From NCBI RefSeq assembly GCF_050433395.1, contig NZ_JBNPXH010000006.1, positions 248,001 to 312,000 of the forward strand: DNA of 64,000 nt. Reading direction: 5' to 3'. Below, piece by piece: positions 59,263 to 64,000 of the stretch. Position numbers and translations under genes: made by a program. Within the stretch, counting starts at the first letter, position 1; each line of letters begins with the position of its first letter. Origin of the DNA: Mobilitalea torta (GTDB taxonomy: Bacteria; Bacillota; Clostridia; Lachnospirales; Lachnospiraceae). The notes beneath the pieces are model-generated. The model ran no database searches and was not told where the DNA came from. It saw only the letters and a list, made by a program, of their open reading frames with translations.

Positions 59263-60552
59263 TTGATAAAGCAGGAATTGACAAATGCTTACCGGGGGCT
59301 TGGAATTGATTCCGGAGTATTGAATTTTTGTCTGGAGATAGAAGAGAAGCTGGCAGAGCGTTTTCTGAAGATTGATAAAATTGCAGAGTACAACCAGATG
59401 AAGGTATTAAAAGCCATGCAGGATAACCGGCTCAGTGATATTCATTTTGCGGCTACCACCGGCTATGGTTACAATGATATCGGAAGGGATACCCTGGAAA
59501 GAGTTTATGCCGATGTATTCCAGGCGGAGGATGCCCTGGTCCGGCCCCAGTTAATCAGCGGCACCCATGCCCTTACGGTTGCCCTGTCCGGGAATCTGAG
59601 GCCGGGGGATGAGATACTTTCTCCGGTGGGAAAGCCCTATGATACCCTGGAGGGTGTGATCGGCATTACGAAGGCCAGAGGTTCCCTTGCAGAGTATGGG
59701 ATTACCTATTCCCAGGTGGATTTAAAGCCGGACGGCGGTTTCGACTGGGAGGGCATCCGGGCAGCACTAAAGCCCAATACCAGACTGGCCACAATCCAAC
59801 GTTCCAAAGGCTATGCAGACAGGCCCACCCTGTCCGTTGCACAGATTGGAGAGCTGATCCGTTTTCTGAAGGAGCGGAAGCCGGATATCATATGCATGGT
59901 GGATAATTGCTACGGAGAATTTGTGGAGCTGACGGAGCCGACTCAGGCGGGAGCCGATCTCTGTGTGGGATCTCTGATTAAAAATCCGGGGGGCGGTCTG
60001 GCACCCATCGGAGGCTATATTGTGGGCAAACAGGAATACGTTGAAAATGCGGCCTATCGTCTCACCGCACCCGGTCTCGGCAAGGAAGTGGGAGCCACCC
60101 TTGGGTTGAATTCCTCCCTGTTCCAGGGACTGTTCTTATCTCCCCAGGTGGTCTCCGGGGCGGTCAAGGGCGCCGTATTTGCCGCCAATATATACGAGAA
60201 GCTGGGCTATGGAGTATTGCCCAATTCCGTGCAGGAGCGCCACGATATCATCCAGGCGGTTACCCTGAACAGTGCCGAAGCGGTAATTGCCTTCTGCCGT
60301 GGAATTCAGGCGGCGGCCCCTGTGGACAGCTATGTGGTTCCTGAGCCATGGGCTATGCCCGGATATCAATGTGACGTCATCATGGCAGCAGGCGCCTTCG
60401 TCCAGGGTTCCTCCATCGAGCTGTCCGCCGATGCGCCCATTAAGCCCCCCTACACTGTTTTCTTCCAGGGAGGTCTCACTTGGTATCACGCCAAATTAGG
60501 TATTCTCAATTCAGTACAAAAGCTTTTTGAAGCAGGGCTGCTTCACCTATAG
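59263..60552 (+). CDS. PLP-dependent enzyme, methionine gamma-lyase / YnbB 'aluminum resistance' family
   Basis: 429 residues of fold-type I. TTGYGYNDIGRDTLERVYADVF and QLISGTHALTVALSGNLRPGDE open the PLP domain, and the cofactor lysine is in GSLIKNPGGGLAPIGGYI. Members are annotated as methionine gamma-lyase or aluminum resistance protein; the true reaction is rarely shown. A TTG start at 59263 is chosen, since AGAGGAGG lies 8 bases before it, while the ATG at 59236 has none. miaA followed by this gene is a common Firmicute order. Confidence 0.88.
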   Translation: MIKQELTNAYRGLGIDSGVLNFCLEIEEKLAERFLKIDKIAEYNQMKVLKAMQDNRLSDIHFAATTGYGYNDIGRDTLERVYADVFQAEDALVRPQLISGTHALTVALSGNLRPGDEILSPVGKPYDTLEGVIGITKARGSLAEYGITYSQVDLKPDGGFDWEGIRAALKPNTRLATIQRSKGYADRPTLSVAQIGELIRFLKERKPDIICMVDNCYGEFVELTEPTQAGADLCVGSLIKNPGGGLAPIGGYIVGKQEYVENAAYRLTAPGLGKEVGATLGLNSSLFQGLFLSPQVVSGAVKGAVFAANIYEKLGYGVLPNSVQERHDIIQAVTLNSAEAVIAFCRGIQAAAPVDSYVVPEPWAMPGYQCDVIMAAGAFVQGSSIELSADAPIKPPYTVFFQGGLTWYHAKLGILNSVQKLFEAGLLHL

Positions 60553-60659
60553 AGACCGGGCCAAACCTCCCATATCCACAAAATCAAGTTTAGCATATAC
60601 AAAATACAGCGTTTGTGATAAAATGTTATTTGATTATGATACTGGGAGGCAGACATTTT

Positions 60660-60935
60660 ATGGCAAGAGTATTGAGCAAAAACAGATGGGCTTTATTTCT
60701 TCTGCTGTTAGCCGGTATGGTGGTAGGAAGCTTTATCGGATACCTTCTGAGGGGTGCAGGGGCCTTGAGTTGGCTGGATTATGGAATGAATTTTTCCATA
60801 GGAAATGTGGACAAGGGTAATATTGTAACCCTGGATCTGGGGGTGCTGGTGCTGCATTTCGGCTTCCGCCTCAAGATCACGATAGCCAGCGTGATCGGCG
60901 CCGCTATTGCCGTAATCATTTATAAAAAGCTTTAG
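60660..60935 (+). CDS. DUF4321-like small membrane protein
   Basis: 91 residues with two hydrophobic helices (about 10-30 and 65-88) and a short polar stretch between. Clostridial proteins of this kind are annotated DUF4321; their function is unknown, but they commonly lie beside radC and mreB as here. ATG 60660 follows GGGAGG. Confidence 0.78.
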   Translation: MARVLSKNRWALFLLLLAGMVVGSFIGYLLRGAGALSWLDYGMNFSIGNVDKGNIVTLDLGVLVLHFGFRLKITIASVIGAAIAVIIYKKL

Positions 60936-60999
60936 AAAGAGAGCAATCAATTTCGAAACAGTCCGGTTTCCTGGAGAGAGGAATACGGAGGATCGAAAG

Positions 61000-61692
61000 A
61001 TGGAAAATTATTTAACAGTGAAGGAACTGCCTTGTTCCGAACGTCCTTATGAAAAATGTGAACGTTACGGGGCCGGGTTTTTGTCCGATGCGGAACTGCT
61101 GGCAGTGATTCTTCGGACCGGAACAAAGAAGTTAAGAGCAATTGATCTGGCGGTGAATATCTTGAATTGCGCTGCCTATCCCGGATTAAAGGGTCTGAAT
61201 TATTTCACCCTGGAGGAGCTTAAGAAGATAAAGGGAATCGGCAGAGTGAAGGCCATTGAGCTGTGCTGCCTGACGGAGCTTACCAGGCGCATGGCGAAGG
61301 AAACTCTGGAGGAGCAGCTTCGTTTAAACTCTCCGAAAAGTGTGGCGGAATATTACATGCAGGATATGCGGCATCTGACCTGCGAGCGGGTTCTGCTGCT
61401 TATGATGGACTCTAAGGGCAGAAAACGGAAGGAACTGGTGATCTCCGAGGGGACGGTAAACACCTCCATCATGCCTACCAGGGAAGTCTTTGTACAGGCC
61501 ATCAAATATGAAGCGGTGAGTATTATCCTGATACATAACCATCCAAGCGGTGATCCCACCCCAAGCCCGGAAGACGTCCGGGTTACGAAAAAGGTGGCAG
61601 AAGCCGGGAATTTAGTCGGAATTACACTTATGGATCACATAATTATTGGCGATAATAGATATATCAGCTTAAGGGAGCAGGGGCTCATCTGA
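61000..61692 (+). CDS. radC: RadC family protein (JAMM domain)
   Basis: 230 residues: an N-terminal helix-hairpin-helix region (LSDAELLAVILRTGTK, IGRVKAIELC) and a C-terminal JAMM metal site HNHPSGDPTPSPED. Named for DNA repair, but the role of the family is doubtful. GGAGG lies ahead of the ATG. Neighbour of mreBCD in most Firmicutes. Confidence 0.95.
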   Translation: MENYLTVKELPCSERPYEKCERYGAGFLSDAELLAVILRTGTKKLRAIDLAVNILNCAAYPGLKGLNYFTLEELKKIKGIGRVKAIELCCLTELTRRMAKETLEEQLRLNSPKSVAEYYMQDMRHLTCERVLLLMMDSKGRKRKELVISEGTVNTSIMPTREVFVQAIKYEAVSIILIHNHPSGDPTPSPEDVRVTKKVAEAGNLVGITLMDHIIIGDNRYISLREQGLI

Positions 61693-61755
61693 ATTTCCGT
61701 CAGATGAACCATAACGCCAGAACAGCTCCATGCGATGATAGGAGGTTACACAATT

Positions 61756-62778
61756 ATGGCTTCGAAAGCATTTGGTATCGACTTCGGTACCAGTACAATA
61801 AAAATATATAAAAAAGGACAGGGGATCGTTCTGGATGAGCGCAATATTATTGCCATATCCAACCGGAAGACAGTGATTGCTTCGGGGGACGAAGCCTTTG
61901 AGATGTATGAAAAAGCACCGGCTAATATTGAGGTAAGCTATCCCGTGAGAAACGGGGTTATTGCCGATGTTGCCAATATGCTGTCCCTGCTCCGGCATTT
62001 TATGCACCGGATCGGGGGCTCCGCACGTCCGGGAGCGGCTGATTATATCGTGGCAACGCCTACGGATATTACCGAGGTGGAGCGCCGTTCCTTTTATGAT
62101 CTGATTGCCAGCGCCAATCTGAAGGCAGGTAAGATCAAGATCGTAGAAAAGCCCATTGCCGACGCGGTGGGGGTCGGACTGGATATTATGACGGCAAGAG
62201 GAGTTATGATTGTAGACATCGGTGCCGATACCACGGAGGTTTCCATTCTGTCCCTGGGCGGCATCGTTCTCAGCAAATTGATTCCCGTGGGCGGAAACCG
62301 GCTGGATGAGAGCATTAAAAGTATGGTAAAGAGAAAATACAATCTGTATATCGGGGATAAAACCGCCGAGAATATTAAGAAGAAGCTGGCCAGCGCCATC
62401 ACCAATGTAGAAGCCAGCGTCAGGGTATACGGCCGTGATGTTGTGACCGGCCTGCCGTTGGAGATGGAAGTAAGCTCTTCCGATGTCTATGAGGCGATAT
62501 CCGAGCATATGTTTGCCATTATTGATGCCATTAAGATTATTCTGGAGCGGACTCCGCCGGAGATATCCTCCGATATCATTGACAGCGGTATCTATGTCAC
62601 CGGAGGCTCTGCCAAAATCTATGCTCTGGATCAGCTGATGCAAAAGGAAACCGATCTGAAGATTAATATATGCTCTGATTCTTCCAACACAGTAGTAAAC
62701 GGACTGGGAAGAATTATGGAGGATAACAAGCTCTCCGCCCTGGCGGATACCCTGAGACCAAAACTCTTCATCAATTAG
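61756..62778 (+). CDS. mreB: rod-shape-determining protein MreB
   Basis: Bacterial actin guiding side-wall synthesis. The ATP-site loops are GIDFGTSTIKIY, VDIGADTTEVSILSLGG and VTGGSAKIYALDQLM; 340 residues. ATG 61756 follows AGGAGG by 9 bases; the frame is open to 61735. First of mreBCD. Confidence 0.95.
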   Translation: MASKAFGIDFGTSTIKIYKKGQGIVLDERNIIAISNRKTVIASGDEAFEMYEKAPANIEVSYPVRNGVIADVANMLSLLRHFMHRIGGSARPGAADYIVATPTDITEVERRSFYDLIASANLKAGKIKIVEKPIADAVGVGLDIMTARGVMIVDIGADTTEVSILSLGGIVLSKLIPVGGNRLDESIKSMVKRKYNLYIGDKTAENIKKKLASAITNVEASVRVYGRDVVTGLPLEMEVSSSDVYEAISEHMFAIIDAIKIILERTPPEISSDIIDSGIYVTGGSAKIYALDQLMQKETDLKINICSDSSNTVVNGLGRIMEDNKLSALADTLRPKLFIN

Positions 62779-62787
62779 GAGGAAGAG

Positions 62788-63672
62788 ATGAGACGAAGAA
62801 CAAAGATCAACATTAACCCCAAACATGTATTCATCGCATTGGTTATTTTCTGTATTGCGCTGATCGGCCTGTCCTTCCGGTTTGGTGACAGGCTGTCACC
62901 GGTGAAGGATGCGGTGGGAATGGTAATCACGCCGATGCAGGTGGGTATCAACTCAGTGGGGACTTATGTGTCGGATAAGCTGGATACTTTCAAAAGCATT
63001 CGTGACCTGCAGGCGGAAAATGAGCGTTTGAAGGAGCAGGTCAATATTCTATCCTATGAGAATAAGCTGCTGCTTCAGGACAAATACGAGCTGGACGGCC
63101 TGCGGGAGCTCTATGAACTGGATCAGAAATATCTTGACTATCCCAAGGTGGCGGCGCGTGTCATCGGTAAGGATACAAACAATTGGTATAATGTATTTAA
63201 CATTGACAAGGGTTCCCGGGACGGGATTCAGAAGAACATGAATGTGCTGGCCGGGAATGGCCTGGCCGGAATTGTGACCGATGTGTATTATAACTACTCT
63301 GTGGTAAGGTCTATTATTGATGATAACAGCAATGTTACCGGTATGCTCCTGAAGACGGCGGATACCTTTAATGTGCAGGGAGATCTCCGGCTCATGGATT
63401 CTGGGAAGATCCGGGTGAAGGATATCGGCCGGGATGCCCAGATACAGGATGGGGATGAGGTGGTAACCGCCCATATCAGCTTGAATTTTCTTCCGGGTAT
63501 ACTCATCGGTTATGTCAGCGATATTCAGCTGGATGCCAACAACATGACCAGAACGGCTTATTTAACGCCGGTGGTCGATTTTGAGCATTTGGAAGAAGTA
63601 CTGATCATCACGGAGCTGATGGAGCCGCTGCTGGAAAAAGACCCTGCGGCGGAGGAAGAAGAACAAAACTAA
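62788..63672 (+). CDS. mreC: rod-shape-determining protein MreC
   Basis: 294 residues: one N-terminal membrane helix (about 12-30), a coiled coil (about 60-95, DLQAENERLKEQVNIL), then the beta-rich periplasmic domain (GLAGIVTDVYYNYSVVRSIID). Scaffold linking MreB to wall synthases. GGAGGAAGAG before ATG; 9 bases after mreB. Confidence 0.95.
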   Translation: MRRRTKININPKHVFIALVIFCIALIGLSFRFGDRLSPVKDAVGMVITPMQVGINSVGTYVSDKLDTFKSIRDLQAENERLKEQVNILSYENKLLLQDKYELDGLRELYELDQKYLDYPKVAARVIGKDTNNWYNVFNIDKGSRDGIQKNMNVLAGNGLAGIVTDVYYNYSVVRSIIDDNSNVTGMLLKTADTFNVQGDLRLMDSGKIRVKDIGRDAQIQDGDEVVTAHISLNFLPGILIGYVSDIQLDANNMTRTAYLTPVVDFEHLEEVLIITELMEPLLEKDPAAEEEEQN

Positions 63673-63685
63673 AGGCAGGGAAGGC

Positions 63686-64000
63686 ATGAATGTTAAGGTG
63701 AAGAGGTTAATTGTATCCGTTCTTGAAATTATAATATTGTTTGCACTGCAGAGTGCCGCCTTCCATTATTTTCAGCTTGCCAATATTATGCCCAATCTGC
63801 TGCTGATTCTAGTGGTTTCAACGGCCTATATGCGTGGGCGGCTTTCCGGCATGCTTATGGGCTTTTTCAGCGGATTGCTGGTAGATTTAAGATTCGGGTC
63901 CTATGTGGTGGGATTATATGCGCTGCTGTACCTGCTGATCGGCTACTTCATGGGATTTACCAACAAGATATATTCAAACGACGACTACACGCTGCCCATA
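63686..64000 (+). CDS. mreD: rod-shape-determining protein MreD, N-terminal part (continues beyond window)
   Basis: Opens with ATG 63686 after GCAGGGAAGGC and stays open for 105 codons to the window edge. Hydrophobic helices fill it (LEIIILFALQSAAF, NLLLILVVSTAY, GFFSGLLVDL, LLYLLIGYFMGF). The GLLVDLRFGS segment and the place after mreC identify MreD. Incomplete at the 3' end. Confidence 0.9.
   Translation, partial: MNVKVKRLIVSVLEIIILFALQSAAFHYFQLANIMPNLLLILVVSTAYMRGRLSGMLMGFFSGLLVDLRFGSYVVGLYALLYLLIGYFMGFTNKIYSNDDYTLPI

Overview
This is a chromosomal window from a spore-forming, low-to-moderate GC Firmicute of class Clostridia, most like the Lachnospiraceae. The evidence is spoIVA and a GerMN lipoprotein, an IspH-ribosomal S1 fusion, clostridial gene orders (rimO-pgsA-cinA, plsX-acpP-rnc-smc-ftsY, ylxM-ffh-rpsP-khpA-rimM-trmD, rbgA-rnhB-flhB-like-yraN, rnhA-mutS-mutL-miaA, radC-mreBCD), strong AGGAGG ribosome binding sites, and some TTG/GTG starts. 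Every gene I can support is on the + strand. I see no rRNA, tRNA, CRISPR array, prophage or intact insertion sequence.

Layout. 1-2.5 kb: the 3' end of a GH94 sugar phosphorylase, then a phosphohexomutase that could use its glucose-1-phosphate. 2.6-6.6 kb: a sensor kinase, a sugar-type binding lipoprotein and an AraC-type response regulator with no transporter, which looks like a three-component sensor. 6.7-10.8 kb: folD, rimO, pgsA, cinA. 11-16.8 kb: GerMN lipoprotein, flavoprotein, cmk, ispH-rpsA fusion, cheR. 17.2-24 kb: plsX, acpP, rnc, smc, ftsY. 24-27.5 kb: threonine ammonia-lyase, SOS-controlled recA, recX. 27.6-33.2 kb: an unrecognised protein carrying a short motif typical of Na+-pump decarboxylase beta subunits, followed by a biotin-dependent carboxyltransferase operon that has both a 12S-like and a 5S-like subunit but no beta subunit. 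33.2-39.8 kb: SRP and ribosome genes (ylxM, ffh, rpsP, khpA, rimM, trmD, rplS), with a blaI gene and a beheaded BlaR1-like gene between trmD and rplS. 39.8-44 kb: lepB, rbgA, rnhB, flhB-like, yraN, pgeF. 44-50 kb: der, plsY, gpsA, an inositol-monophosphatase-like gene, spoIVA. 50-59 kb: NlpC/P60 hydrolase, a membrane MutS paralogue, rnhA, mutS, mutL, miaA. 59-64 kb: a PLP enzyme, DUF4321-like protein, radC, mreB, mreC and the start of mreD.

Most genes are ordinary housekeeping. The unusual material is mainly between genes: a 193-bp double-arm palindrome (16885-17077) and a 131-bp palindrome (11756-11886), both sharing sequence with other spacers; a gap-free 67-bp repeat ending exactly at the start codons of two unrelated genes (27615-27681, 37354-37420); degenerate short tandem repeats in three spacers; and two promoters nested in the terminator of the gene upstream. 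The best candidates for undescribed biology are the beta-less transcarboxylase-like operon with its motif-bearing upstream neighbour, and the repeated leader element.
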